From: Anisus vortex
Taxonomy: Eukaryota > Mollusca > Gastropoda > Planorbidae
NCBI GenBank assembly: GCA_949126835.1
Contig: OX421494.1
Span: 18,027,538 to 18,091,537, forward strand
Reading direction: 5' to 3'
DNA length: 64,000 nucleotides
Part shown: positions 33,029 to 46,200 of the stretch, one piece after another
Position numbering within the stretch: position 1 is the stretch's first letter
Layout of the letters: each line of letters starts with the position of its first letter
The notes under the pieces: model-generated
Seen by the model: the letters and a program-made list of their open reading frames with translations, nothing else
Databases searched by the model: none
Told to the model about the DNA's origin: nothing
Translations under genes and position numbers: made by a program

Positions 33029-33112
33029 GAAAAGGCTTTACTAAGATAATGCAATAATCTATGTAATATTAGAACCAAACATTGCAATAGTGTCAATCAT
33101 GTACCATGGTCT

Positions 33113-36100
33113 TCAGACGCTGTACTGAGATCTTTGTGGTGGAGGGTGGGGCACTATAGGAGGTAGAGGAGAAGATTCTCCAAAGGGACGGAGAATAGGA
33201 GTGACTCTGTCTAGCAAATCATTCACTGTGAATTCTGGGTTTGCTATTGCCAGATTGATCTGTTTGAGTCCTTTCTGGTTCTCCTCCAGTAAATCAAACT
33301 TTCTATAGAGCTATATAAAAAAAGAAGGTAACATTATTATTATATTATTGTATATGTTACAGACGCTTCTCCTTTATAGAAGATTTTTTTGTCCTATGAT
33401 TATCTTATGTTACAAATGCTGCTTCTGTACAGAAGATTATTGCATCCTACACTATCTAAGGTTTGAGTTTAGTCTTGTGTATTTCAATAGATTTTTAGCT
33501 GAAGGTAAGTTATTGGTTTTCCCGGTTTGTTTGGGCAACCCATTCCATAGCTGGATGATACTTGGGAAAAAATGGAAATTACATGGTATATAAAAATAAA
33601 GATTACTTTAAGAAATTTAGCCTACGTATATGGCTACTAAAAAATCAGATAAACCATGGCACTCATAAAGGTCACTTATTACAAATCAAGCAAAAAAGTG
33701 AATTTAGTAATGAAAAAAAAAGTTTACCAGTTTTAGTAACTTAAAAGAAAAAAATCATCACCTTAGAAAATGTGATCATAAAATAGAAGAAAGATAACTA
33801 TCTGGTGGTATACTATACATCATAATTGTTTTTTTAAAATCCCGCTTAAAATAATTAATCAATACTACTAACCAGTTATATAAGGGTCAATTTGTGGTAA
33901 GCTGAACATTATCTTTAAATTATCTAGCTTTAATATAATAAGATAAATGAAAAATTACCAGCCCAGGTCCTCTCTTGACTCGACATCCTTCTTTAAGAAC
34001 AACACCTCGAGACAATTCCATTTGTTCTATCTGTAGATTATACCCAAATATATTAACACGAATCTGTACATACTCTCTTGACCAATTTAGTTTTTTTATA
34101 TCATACTAATATTCGTAGCAAAATTTTAAAAAATGATTAAACTTAAAAAAAAATATTTATATTTCTCTAAATGAAACGTATGTATGCATTTCTGGTGTAT
34201 GTGTTTTACGTTGTGTACCAATTCATGTAAAGAAAAAAAGAACAACAATGAATCAGATGGAACCAGTTTTTTACAATTAAAATTAATGAGCTGATAAATA
34301 ATTATTTTACAAATAACATATTAGTCTGTATAAGAAAATATAATTGTATTTGATGAACAACAATAGTAACATCATCAGTTCTAATAGAAACCATGAGAAT
34401 GGGTAACAAAACATTTTTACAAATGAAATGTAAACAAGTTAATACAAATCAAAGATAAAAACAACATCGAGTTGAATACCACTGGGTTTATATTTTCTGC
34501 CGATGTTTTTATAGAAGTAATAGAATTGCCTTGAGTTTTCTTACAAAAGGAAATAAAAAACATACACTTAATGTTAGAATGGGGTTAACAAAAATATACT
34601 AACTATTGCACTTATTTATGTAAGACTGTCTTTGGTATTAGATCCTCCAATAGTAACAGAGATTGTGAAGGGCAGACTTTGTGGGACAGGGCACTTAAAA
34701 AGAAAACCTAAAAATGGAGGGGTGAAGGAGATATATAATCAATATCCTACAGAGAGACAACCAATGGGAAGATCCAGGCTGAGAATACTGAGATGGCTGA
34801 TGTGTAGCTGGATCTATGACAGTCTATGATCCAAGAATGGAAGAAAAAAAAAGTGGAAGGAGGTGGTGATGCAGGCTTATTCTTATAAGTTTACAGACGT
34901 TCCTTCTAGATAGAAGATTATTACGTCCACTAGGCCCAAAACTCCTGCAGGGCAACAGGGATCAGTCGGTGTCAGGGATAGAACCCGAGATGTGTCAGCC
35001 GGCTTAAGACCTCCATGAGCTTTAGCATCACAGGAATGGATGGGAGGGTATTGGTAATAAAAAGAGTAATTCCTCTGTATTTGGCTGTTTTGAGCTTGTT
35101 TGATTTTATTGTCAACGTAGTTGGCTGTTGAAAAAGCAAACTGGTTGCTTATATAACAAGATACTCTTGGCAGTTGATGCTTACTTTCAATCAATTGACT
35201 GGTTCCAAAAACAACCCAAAACTGGGTTAACAGCAGAAAATGAAATATATATTTATTGACTGACTTATTATAAATACATGTACTGTTAATATTCATGAAG
35301 CAGTTTACAAAGAAGTAACTAGCATTCCATCACACAGAAACCCTTAGCCCTTAAAAAAAAATGTCCACACAGGAAACTTTAAACACTCAGTAAATAAAAG
35401 TCCACACAGAAATGTACATTTTTTTTAGGTTCTCGTTAACTGTTTCTATAGATATCCAAGTCTCTTCTCAGTCTTTAATAGTCACTGCACTCTTATTCAA
35501 GTTGCATCACCATGCTAATTGATTATTATCGGGGGGACTTTTAGACCGACTATCCCTGTCCTTTCATGGCCTTTGTATTATAGATTATTATAAATACTGG
35601 TAAAAGATCAAAGAGGACTATCTAAAGTCTTCACCTAAGAAAACACCTCACTAAGTATAACTGAGTAGAGCTGCAGTAATCATTGCAATGAATGATTTAT
35701 TGGCGTCTAAGTTGAAATAAAAAAGACCCTAACGAAGTTCACCGAAAAAAAAACAAAAAAAAAACATCATGCACTATATTAAAAAACATAGAACAAAATA
35801 ATAATCCACTAAGCCTTAAAACTAAAAAAAATAATCTTAAATAGATCTTCAAATCCTCCATTGAATCCTATTCAGAAAATTCAAAACTCAATTTTAACAG
35901 AAAATGACAAAACAAATCCTACATTAAAATCTCAACTATCAAGAAATAAGTGACATTTGTAAAATATTTCTTTTATAGATAAAATAATGATCTCAATACT
36001 CTGCAATACTTTTATGTGGTATATTTTGTCTCTCATTTGTCAATTCAATTGTTGTGACCTGTACATTTCTTCTATTTTTTAATAGCAGTCCAAAAAAAGT

Positions 36101-39100
36101 CTCATTTATAAAATAGTTTTAATACAGATTTATTTTTTTTAAGTTGAGGCTTTGCATTTTTTTAAACTTCTTTTTATGAGAAGCATTATGTAACAAAAGG
36201 TAAACTATACAGTGTAGCATTTTACAACAACTTACCAATCCTGGTGGAAGAGGTGTTACTGAGCCTGGTGATCGATGTTTAGATTTATTACTCACTGAAA
36301 TAAAATAAAAGTTTTAATTTTTTAATATCTAAAGAGAAAAACAACGGCACTATTTAGTTTTTGGAAACAAATACAGCTTCAGGTGGCATTATTTGTCATA
36401 ATAAATATAACTATTTTAAAAAATTTGTTAGAAAACAGAAATAAAACAGGACCTTGTGTCGCTTAATAGTTTTTACCGCTTTAAGTATTTCCAATATTTA
36501 TAAAATCCAAATTTATAATGAGCAAATTAAGAGCTTTCTTTAAAGTTTTCAATGTGTTGGGTTGCTTATATAATACTGGAATGAGAATTCACCTTTTAAC
36601 AAATGTTCAGTGGACGTTTTTATTGGGTGATTGACTTTAACCTTACTGCTTGCTTTCTTCACAGTCTCCAATTTACTTTCTAAGGCTGGGTCAACCACAT
36701 GATATTTCACACTGATTCTTAGAACAGAAAAGAAACAAATTAATTAATTAATTAATTAATCAAATATCATGCCTGAAGTTCATATGTCTATAATGACTTA
36801 AGCAATGAGAAAGAAGGGTTTAAGAAATGCTTTCTTTGTTTGCTGAATGCTTATAAAATGATAAAACATTAGTCTGAAATTAAATATTTATTTTTTTCTA
36901 AAGATTTTAATGAGCAAAAGGTAACTAACAATATAACAATTTTGTTTTAATAATGTTGACCAAATGACAATTTGTGTAAAGTTTAAAACCTTTTTTTACA
37001 GTCTGACAAAATTGTTCTGTTCAATTTTTGCTAAAAAATCACCAATAACTATTTGATTAGATACAATAAACACACTATTTTAGCTATAAAATACATTAAC
37101 ACACGTTTTATGAGATAAATCGTCTAATTAAATGGAGCTGATGCATGAAGAAACTAAACAGTTCTGCTATAACAAAGCTTTAAAAAAAAAGTTAACAAGC
37201 ATGACAGAAGGTAATAAAACAACTAACTTGTGCGTTGGTAATTTCTCTGCATCTAATTTAACAACAGCTATAACATTTCCCATTTCATCATATGTCACAT
37301 CTTTATTGCCAGGTGGACGACCATTTTGTGCCTAGAAAAATAAAAGGAACCTGTGCTTATAATAAATACAAATACAAAATTATCATACTAAAGCATGTGT
37401 AGGGCATTTCGCTTAACCTTAAGACATTAAACATTTTGGAAAAGGTTGCAAAAATTATAAACCTTAAGTAGACTAGCACAAGAGGCTGGCATAGTTAAAC
37501 TGGCTGTGGGCTGCTTTTCTATCTCTATATTCTCTTGGCTGTAGTAAAACTTAATTTCTGATTCTTCCAGAGACTCTGTCATCTGCCCTATTTTGGCAGG
37601 TTTCAATTTTCCTCTGTAGGGACGGAATTTTCTTTTAACATTAGATTCTGACGAGTGACTTTCTTTCATTGTAGTCACTTCTTCTTTGCTGCATTCAGTG
37701 GGTCTTCCAACATCTTCTTCAGTCTCAGAAACATAGTCAGGTAGTTCTACAACATCTTTTACCACAACCTGAGGGACTGGGGTATTAGAACTGACAAGAA
37801 TAATTTAAAAGTAACACGTTACAATGGTATCCAGTTTATATCACTAAATATTACTTAATTTAGAAAAAACATCAATCTGTATAATTGAAATACACTATAT
37901 TAAAGATGGGTTATAATTTAAAAATCATCCAATTGAGATGTAATAAGAACTGAAAGTTGTAAAATACTACTTTTTGACAGAAATAAATTTCAACTTTTCA
38001 AGGGAGATAACAAACTGAATCATCTTATTTAAAATTATGAAAGAGTAAACACTTTAATATTATAGGAACTAAAACAAAAAATGAAAAGACTTTATGTAAC
38101 ACATTTTCCTAATCTAATGGATAATATCTCTTATAATTCAAAACTGTCTATATTAGACTTAATTTCTTATTACCCTAAATCCTTTTTTAAAATGACTTTG
38201 AGAATATGATAAGCATAAAAAAATATAGGGGTTCCCCTTATTTTTATTCTTTGTTTCTTCCGTCAATTTGAGGTTATGAATTTTATTATTTTGAACTTGA
38301 TAACTATTAGTCACTATTATATAATACAGTAGAAAGTAAACATACACTTCTTCCATTACTTCTGGTTCTTCTTCTGGTATCACTACTAGCGGTGTCAGAG
38401 GTGGAATGTAATTTTTTGGTACAGAGCCTTGGGCCCAGCAATCAGTGACACCTGGCTCTGGTTCTAATAAACATTAGAAAAAAGTGTTCATTAACAAAAG
38501 CAATTTAAGAAGCACTAAAGGTCTGGAATAAAGATTTTGAAGATTTTATTCTAGATCAGCAATGACAATTCAATGACAATGTGAAATAAAACTAAGAAAT
38601 TAAACTAATAAATTGCAAACCGATGAGGATTTTAGGTTTTTGACTATTAAAAGAGTTGTTTTTTTATTGTGTTTTTTTCTCCTTCTGGTACAGCTATTAT
38701 AATGTACTTTTTATAATGCACTATTTATAATTGTAATATTAAATAAAAATCAACTTTCCTTTTATTTAAATATGATAATTAAAAAAGTAATAATTTTGAT
38801 ATTACTTTTAAGCACCATAACGTAGCATTTCATAGCCTATGATGCCAAAGTATACTACACGCTGTCAAAGTGTTTACATGATCTTGAGTACAATAAATTT
38901 TGAGGATGCACAATACCTTCATCTTGTGTCCAGGTGGGGACTAGTTCACCATCTTTCTCACCACCATCTCTACTTAAAAACTGCCACTGTTTCAAATAAA
39001 ATTTGGTTTTTAAAAATCAATTAGTAAGCATTTTGAGAAGAGGAGGGGGGTTCATTGAAACCATTAAAAATAACTTGAAATCAAGGAAGCTTTTGAACAG

Positions 39101-39863
39101 AAAAAGAGACATTTCAAACCAGCAAAACATTAAAGGGAAATAACAAAAAACTCGGGACATTTTAAGTAAGATCACAAAATGATGAAGTGGTGCACAGTAA
39201 AATCAAAGTAAAACCTAGTGTAAAGACTTGAAACTTCTTTACAACTCTTTCAGAAGACTGCACAAATAGAAGAATAGACTTGCCATTGCAATAGGAAGTA
39301 TTATGATAAGTGAGAAGTAATGTATAGTAACTGATAAGTAACTGGTTGTACCTCAATAATTTCTGTAAGGGCATTTTTAGCTTGAGTAATTGTAAAAGGT
39401 AATAACTGACGCTCGAGGTATTTCTGATAGATAGCTGACGAAACTTTGTTTGCGAGTTCATCGACTATATCCAAGCAGAATTCTTCTGCGCCATCCTTTT
39501 CAAGCATATTATTCCTAAACACAAAAGATAGAAAAAGATTAAATCAAATTAGTTTGTAGCGTGTCTTTGATTCAGAGTAAGAAATAAACATTTATTGCTA
39601 GTTATAATTGAAAATGTTTAATATTAATTTATAATTAAAACCTTCAAATTAAGTGCGAAGTATAGGAGTTTTTTTTCCCTCATATAATGCATTTAAATGA
39701 AATAACTCAGTTTTGACAATTGTTTAAAAAAAATTATAACATACCAGTCATTCTCATTAAATTTTCCAGCAACAATGTCATGAGTTGTGGTGGGAGTGGG
39801 AACAATAGTGGGGGGCTTTGTTTTCTCTGCAGGTCTTCCTCTCCCTAACTGTCCTCTAGACAT
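33113..39863 (-). CDS. C2orf81: C2orf81 homologue (DUF4639 family)
   Basis: Ten coding exons, all with GT-AG borders and matching phase: 39863-39745 (exon reaches 39905, 5' UTR), 39514-39352, 38986-38917, 38463-38348, 37768-37463, 37331-37228, 36717-36593, 36294-36236, 34030-33959 and 33310-33113. They give 443 residues. Recognition rests on conserved stretches shared with human C2orf81: N-terminal KPPTIVPTPTTTHDIVAGKF, then LPFTITQAKNAL, WQFLSRD, DCWAQGSVP and, near the middle, VKLDAEKLPTHK. The C-terminus has LSRGVVLKEG and a proline-rich end. The start ATG begins MSRGQLGRGRP, basic as in the human protein. The protein has no known enzyme motif, signal peptide or membrane segment. Its function is poorly characterised, and a cilium or sperm role is only inference. 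Alternative: a lineage-specific paralogue. Confidence 0.88.
33355..33600 (+). repeat. dispersed repeat family R1, copies in C2orf81 intron
   Basis: Two heads in a row ('tgttacagacgcttctcctt' at 33355 and 'atgttacaaatgctgcttct' at 33409) are followed by 'gattattgcatcctac', 'cccggtttgtttgggcaacc' and 'acttgggaaaaaatgg'. The order is the same as at 26270-26470. It lies antisense inside the last intron of C2orf81. Confidence 0.6.
34650..34870 (+). pseudogene. LINE reverse transcriptase 3' remnant
   Basis: Plus-strand frame with G-H-L-K-R-K-P, Y-P-T-E-R-Q-P-M-G-R-S-R-L-R and R-W-L. This corresponds to the LINE ending 'GHL.R.P..........G.R..GRPRLRW'. It is truncated and lies antisense in an intron of C2orf81. 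Head R1 follows at about 34890. Confidence 0.6.
34885..35050 (+). repeat. dispersed repeat family R1-like, second subtype
   Basis: 'gtttacagacgttccttcta' then 'actcctgcagggcaacaggg'. The same pair of phrases is found at 61795-61860. It differs from the 26.3/33.4 kb subtype after the head. The 137-codon minus-strand frame here is a by-product. Confidence 0.55.
36737..36760. repeat. (TTAA)n microsatellite
   Basis: Run of 'attaattaattaatt' units next to the acceptor of the C2orf81 exon at 36593-36717. Confidence 0.8.
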
Positions 39864-41053
39864 TATGTTGATTAGACTTTTGTCTTTTTTAACTTTATCA
39901 ACAGCCTGTTATCATATTTGTACAAAGTGGATAAACATGACAAAAGTTATAATTAACAAATGCGATGCAGGTATCTGAAAATGTATTTACAGTGTCAATA
40001 ACAATATGTTATCTAAGGGATGATAGAATTATAAAATGAAATAAAGTGTTTGATAAATTCTGTCTTCATTGGTATGCTAGAGAGTGTATAGTAATATCTA
40101 ACGGTAAATATTTCTGTACAATAAAATTCAAAAACTGCTTTTTATCTACCGGTAATAATCTATTTACACTTGTAGCTTCAGAGAAAAAGTGTATTTATTA
40201 ATGTCATGGATATATCAATATGTGTAAGAGACTTAATTTATGTATAGTCTTGCACTTTGAAACAAGATTAAGATTTGAATGATCATTTTGATTTCTAATT
40301 TTTGATAATAGTAAAAGTCTGAAAAAAGTTAGAAGAAAGAGTAGCCTACTTTTTTTTTTCATTAAAGTGACATACATTGGTATAACCCTAGCATTTATCA
40401 GTAATGTACCGTGAGACACTCTGGGACTTCTTGGGTGTGAATTTAGTATAACATTACATTACAATGAATAACAAAAAATAGTCACATTTTATTATATTAA
40501 TAATTATTATAATATTGATATCATTAATCATTAACTATCTAACTATTTCATTTGTGACTGTGATCAAGATTTAGATTCAAACTTAACTTAAAAATAGAAT
40601 TTTTTGTTATTTATAATTTATAACTTATAACGCTTCTTTTTTATACTTAGATTTAGACTTAACTATTTCTAACTGTATTTTAAACGATAAACTGATAATC
40701 AGATAACATTAAAACTGAAAATGATGATAATGATATTAAATTATATAATTATATTATTATTTTTTATTATTACATTTTTAAATTTAATATCAATAGGCCT
40801 AGCCGAGCCTAAACTAAAAACTAAAATTAAAGAATAAAATAAATGTAGGCTACAAGTTACTGACAAGTTAAATATTACCTTTAATTAGTACCATTCCAAT
40901 TAAATATGAGGTGGTATACTACCCTAATTTTAATGCAAAATATATTAACACAAATCTTTAAATTGTTTATATATACTAATGACGAATGTTTTTACTGTTT
41001 ACTTCACTCCAGACTGTGATAAATGTTTGGGGGCCATTACGGCGGATGTAACC

Positions 41054-41067
41054 GTTGCCATGGACAT
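41054..41067. promoter_or_regulatory. X-box-like (RFX) site candidate
   Basis: GTTGCCATGGACAT resembles the X-box palindrome GTTRCCATGGYAAC bound by RFX factors. The left half-site is perfect and the right half has mismatches. A second GTAACC lies directly upstream. It sits in the local GC-richer patch between the divergent C2orf81 and ENKD1 genes. RFX control of ciliary genes is known. Its use here is inference. Confidence 0.4.
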
Positions 41068-42577
41068 CCAAAAAGCAGATATTTTTGTATTAATAATTTA
41101 AATCTAATTTTTTAAAATCTCATGCACATTTCAAGCGCGAAAATAATTATGTACTATATCCTAGGTATGTTCATGATAGTTATAGTAATAATACAATTGC
41201 ATTTATTATTCTTCAAGTGAAAAATTATTAATTTCAAAATACCATAATAAAGATAAGTTTCCAAAGGTCATGTGACTTATCCTTCGAACATGGCGCTGTA
41301 AATTGTTTATCGTTGGCAAGGCCCGGGATAAAGAGTATTGCTATTGAATATCCAATTATCCAATCATGCTATTGGGATTTCTGTTCTAAACTTGTGTAAG
41401 GATATAATTTGAGTATTTTAGTATATCGCCTTTTAATACTAATGGTCATTAATGACTTTTAAATACTATTAATACAAGTATTAACTTACCGCTTACCTAA
41501 CCTCGTTTAAAACTAAACTAAAACACTGATCAAAATGCAAGACTAGACTCATACTAATACTAATAGTACTAATACTAGTCTAGTCATACTCATAGTGTCA
41601 TGTTCATGCACTTAGCCTACACTCCTACTGTGTAACTGTAAGTAGTGTAAGTGACTGTACAGACTCATACTTATAACTTATACTACTTATAGTAATACTA
41701 TACTCAAAATCATAAGTCAAGTCATAAGAGTCTCATAAGACTCATAATAATAATAGTATAATAATAATAAAAGTCATAATATAATTATTATACTTTTTTT
41801 TATTAGTCATATAAATAATAATAGTAATTACTATTACTATTACTAATAGTATTCATGTACTGATGTAGGCCTACTAAGACAATGATTGCAGAGCATAGGA
41901 CTCAGTAATCTTCTTTAGGGAGGCTATATAAGCCTATATAGGCCTAGTATATAGAAGTAGAATGAGCGTCTGTACCATGTAAGATAAGTTTTAAATATCA
42001 AATATACTAATTAGAAGGAGCAAGAGAAAACTTCTACTTACTAGGCTTTAAAGCTTCTTGACTAGTTTTGACCCTTGACCGACAGCCTTGGTCTTGGTAG
42101 GCCTACCTAGCAGTGGTAGCCTACCAATTAAAATAATTGCTAATCAGAATGTAAAGCAAAACTAAAAAAAACAACTAATGGGCTACAAAACCTAATCACA
42201 ACCAATGTTGTCGATAAGACATATGATTATGGTTAATAAATTATTTAAAAAAAAACTCTATAGCCTACTAACTGTGACAAGTGATATCAATTCCATTGAA
42301 ATATGACTAAAATGTCTAAATTAAAATAAGCTCAGTCTCTGCTTATTATTTAGTTTTAAATAAGAAAGACACTACATGATGCAGCATGCTGCATGAGTAA
42401 TGTCTAGTAATGACAACAATACAATTGAATGTGGCTCGTAATGGTGTAATCCTAATAACTAGTTGTAATTTATTCCAGTTATGCCACTGCTTGGAACCCT
42501 GCTATGATCGAGATCTAGCCTAAGCTAGATCTATTGAGTATAAATAGTATAATGTCAGAATAATATATCTTATCTTA

Positions 42578-42640
42578 TACATTACAGACACTCCTTCTAT
42601 AAAGAATATTATATTGCGACTAATATATACCCATATGCAT
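42578..42640 (+). repeat. dispersed repeat R1 head fragment
   Basis: 'acattacagacactccttct' then 'ataaagaatattatattgcg', matching the head at 33409 and 34890. Confidence 0.45.
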
Positions 42641-43287
42641 GGTATTGACAAGTATTGTATCTATAGTATAGAATACAGAATAGGGTTAGTCTCATAGTTG
42701 ACTTTGCTCATTATTTCTACAACATTAATACATTAAGCACATTATCATTAGTATTTGACAAGTTTGGACAAGGGTAATATAATAATTGTCATCTGTATAG
42801 TGTGACTCTCCAAGACATAACATTTAGCATGCTCAGTGCGTTCTTGTCCACAATTGTGGGTTTGATCCAAAAGTTACGAGTAGTTCATGCATCATTTTTC
42901 AAGAGTGTTGCTTAACTTCGCTCACATTTTTATACATATGTAATTTAATAAATAATTAAACGAGGTCCTAATGAAATATTTTAAAATTACCATTTTTTAG
43001 AATAATAGTAAAACAGAGAAATAACAAAATGGCCCTGCGTCCAATCGGAGCTTCATTTTTAGGACCATGAGCCATATGTGCCCATTCCTAGGCTTTGTAA
43101 ACTTATAAACTCTACTTTATAGGTATACTATAGTAATGTGTATATGGCATGGCAAATGGTCAAATAGTTAAAAGATTATTTATAAGCTAATTTGTTAAGA
43201 AATATTAATCATTTAGGTTATATCTAACATTTTATTATTGATTGTAAAGATTTCAGATGTTGCTTTTTATGTTTTATTTTTTTACAG

Positions 43288-46200
43288 GAGGCGTCCTTTG
43301 ATGGAAAATAAATTTCTAGATATTGGGTAAGGCGAAAATCAAATCTTTCTAAATTATTCATAAAAAAAAACTTGGTTAAATGGTTAAAACCAACATCACA
43401 TAGCTTGTTGACAGCAAACAAAAAGTTGCTTAGCATTTCAGGTCACATCTCCAGATATAAAAAAGTAACAATTTTGACAATAATCACGTTAAATTAATCT
43501 TGCACTAAGCTAGTTGAAAATAAGCAAAGGGTATGAGGTTTGTCCTTCAAAGTTGAAGATTACCACATCTCTGTCGTTACTTGTGGTTTTTTGGTGGCTT
43601 ATGAGGCCTTTTGGGTTCTAAGCTTAAATTGTTTTGCAAAGGCTGCATTTATAATTTGCAGTTGGTGGTAAGGCTAGTTTTTTGTTTTTTCTCTTTTTCT
43701 GCCATGTCTTCCCATGTATTGAGTATGTTATGCCTCTTCAAGTTCAAGCATTTGGTGATTGTACTCTCAAAGTATACAAGAAATGACAAGATTTTTTAGG
43801 GTTGTTTCGAGGCTGTATTTGAGTGCATCTTTTGGCCTACAGTTTTCCTTTTCCCACGACCAGCTCGCCAAAAGATAGTTTTTTGGTAGTTAATTTTCTA
43901 AAATTCTCATCGAGTGATTAGCCCAAATGAGCCTGTGACAAAATGTGCCATCCAGTTGACATAAAAGTGATTTAATTGTTTGAGGTGTTTGCTATAGACT
44001 ATAGACTGTCCATATTTTGCTCCCAAGTTAGCAGTATAACAGCTCTGTAAAGCTTTAGTTTGGATGCATCCAAAGGTCATGCTGGCTTTGGTAATTTTGC
44101 TAAAGACATCATTGTTCAAATGCTAAGGTACTGCTAGGTATTTGAAGGTAAATAATTTTATAAATGATTGGAGGATGAATTTTAACATATATATACTGGT
44201 ATCTTTGATATAACATAATGATGAGTAAACTAATAATAGGGCTTTAATAGTTAGGCCATTGTTTTTTTTTGTTTTTTTATATTTCAGCCAGTTGCACTGA
44301 TGTAAATTAATTTTTTTAATTGGATTTTTTTTCAAAGTACTTAACATAAGTCATTTTAACTTATCAATGTCTTTGTTTTAGTTAAAGTATTAACATATAG
44401 TATATCATATAGGCATGTCATAATCGTATGCAAGAAATTACCCAATGGTGTGGTGAAACCCAAATTGTTAGCTTTCTTATATATTGAAACAAAATTGAGG
44501 GGGCGACTTGCCTTGCCTTTCTTCCTTCTTTCTACCTGGGGATGCCATGACTTAACTTAAAGGGTAATAGTTAGCAATATTATTTAAATTTAAATAGAAC
44601 ACAGAAATGAAAGTTAAGAAGAAAAAAAAGCATTTACTTTTGAAGAAAAATGTTTAAATTGAAGAAGTAAAGTTTCATTTGTAAGTGTTAAATCTAATGA
44701 AGTATAAAAAAAATATGTTTTTATGCATAAATAGTGCAGACAATTTTTATATTTATTTTTCTTTTGAATTCACTAAAAATAGTTTAAAAAATTGTTTCTA
44801 TTCATTCAAAACTATCAGAAAAATTGCAAGACAATTTCTAAAAATGTTTTATTTTTATGTACTACAAGCTACATTGCCCGGCGTTGCCCGGGTGAAAAAA
44901 AAAAAAGGACTGTCTGGGGTGCAGATAACAAATTTATAAACTACACTTACTGAATACTTTTAGGAAAGTAAATAAATATTGTAATAGGGTAAAAAAAATA
45001 GTCAAATATTTTTATTTAACAAAATCTATATTGCCTATAGATTTACAATGTCTTTTGTTTTTAAAAGTTTGAAAAATTAATTGTCGAAAAAAAAAGTATA
45101 GTCTAACTGGAGAATCGAACCCTGGTCGCCCGTATAGCAGTCCACTACGTTTACCACTGAGCTATCGAAGACACATGTCCGATGTGAAAAATTATTAGAC
45201 GGTATATTGGGCTAGGCCTAGATAGGTCAGTGACACACGTGTTTTCAAATTGACCAATGGGGATCCGCGCTGGGCTTAACACTGTCTTTTTATATATATA
45301 GATAAAGTTATGTTGTACATTTCTACAATTTTTATAATCTGACCTTTTTTTATAGTTTAAATGACATATTAATTTTCAGTTTGCTTTTTTAAATTTTTGT
45401 TTAGATCTCACTGTTTTTAGACAGATATTGTTGCCACTTACCAACCACAACAATTTTACTTTGATTGAAAATGAGGAGTAATTATGGTAATGTTTACTTC
45501 TGTTTTATTTTATATACCTTTTAATATAAATACTCTTTTATACACTATAGTTTTTATACATTTTAAATATTTGTGATATTATTGGGATATGCTTTTTTAT
45601 TTGGATTTTACTTATGCTCTATTCTCAATGAACTCTTGTATTGAAGATTTTAAAACTAAAAATCAACTCAACGAAAATGTAAGACGACTAAGAGAGATTC
45701 AGAGACACTGTAAACAGAAGCAAGAAGAAAAACAAGAGCCTGTGAAGGTTTTGTGGAAATCAGAAAAATATTCCAACATAGAATCGAAGATAAAGCAAGA
45801 AATTGTGGTAAGTTTCACTAATTCCAAAAGAAAACTAGAAATAATCATAAAACGACTACATTTAAATACACTTCAGGAAAGAAGAAAAAAAATAAAGTAG
45901 TAAAAAAATATTAAACATAATGTTTTATCTTAGAAAGGCAAAATAGTAATTATTTAATACTGAGAAGGAATTAATTTAAAAGAAATTCCCTATGCAAGAA
46001 TATTTCTTTTTCTTCCTAAGGGGCATTTGGGCATGAAGTAAGTTGCCTGACTATTCAGTATAAACAACTTAACTTCATTTTAAGTTTTTAATGGAAATGG
46101 AAAACTAGACTTAAATATGACTAGGAAGTAAAGATCTTCTTTTTAGATTGAATGTCTGTAAATTATAAGATATGATAAAATTTGATATATAAAGTAATAT

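Larger units (their letters stand above)
39906..43287. other. intergenic region between divergent C2orf81 and ENKD1
   Basis: Very AT-rich. 41450-41850 is made of TACTAATA/CATAA-like low-complexity words. The only GC-richer islands lie at about 41025-41070 and 41270-41340. First exons of both genes should lie here, but I could not place a convincing ENKD1 start. Confidence 0.5.

Noticed and set aside
34883..35296. 137-codon minus-strand frame
   Set aside because: Covers a dispersed repeat in a C2orf81 intron. No homology recognised, and it does not fit the exon phases of C2orf81.
45105..45175. Functional tRNA gene on the minus strand
   Set aside because: A and B boxes are present, but acceptor and T stems do not pair and the anticodon arm cannot be folded convincingly. 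Better explained as a SINE head.
45418..45500. ENKD1 exon after 'gtttttag' at 45420
   Set aside because: The frame that joins the 43288-43326 exon ends in phase 2 and cannot join the 45647 exon, which needs phase 1. Other frames hit stops.
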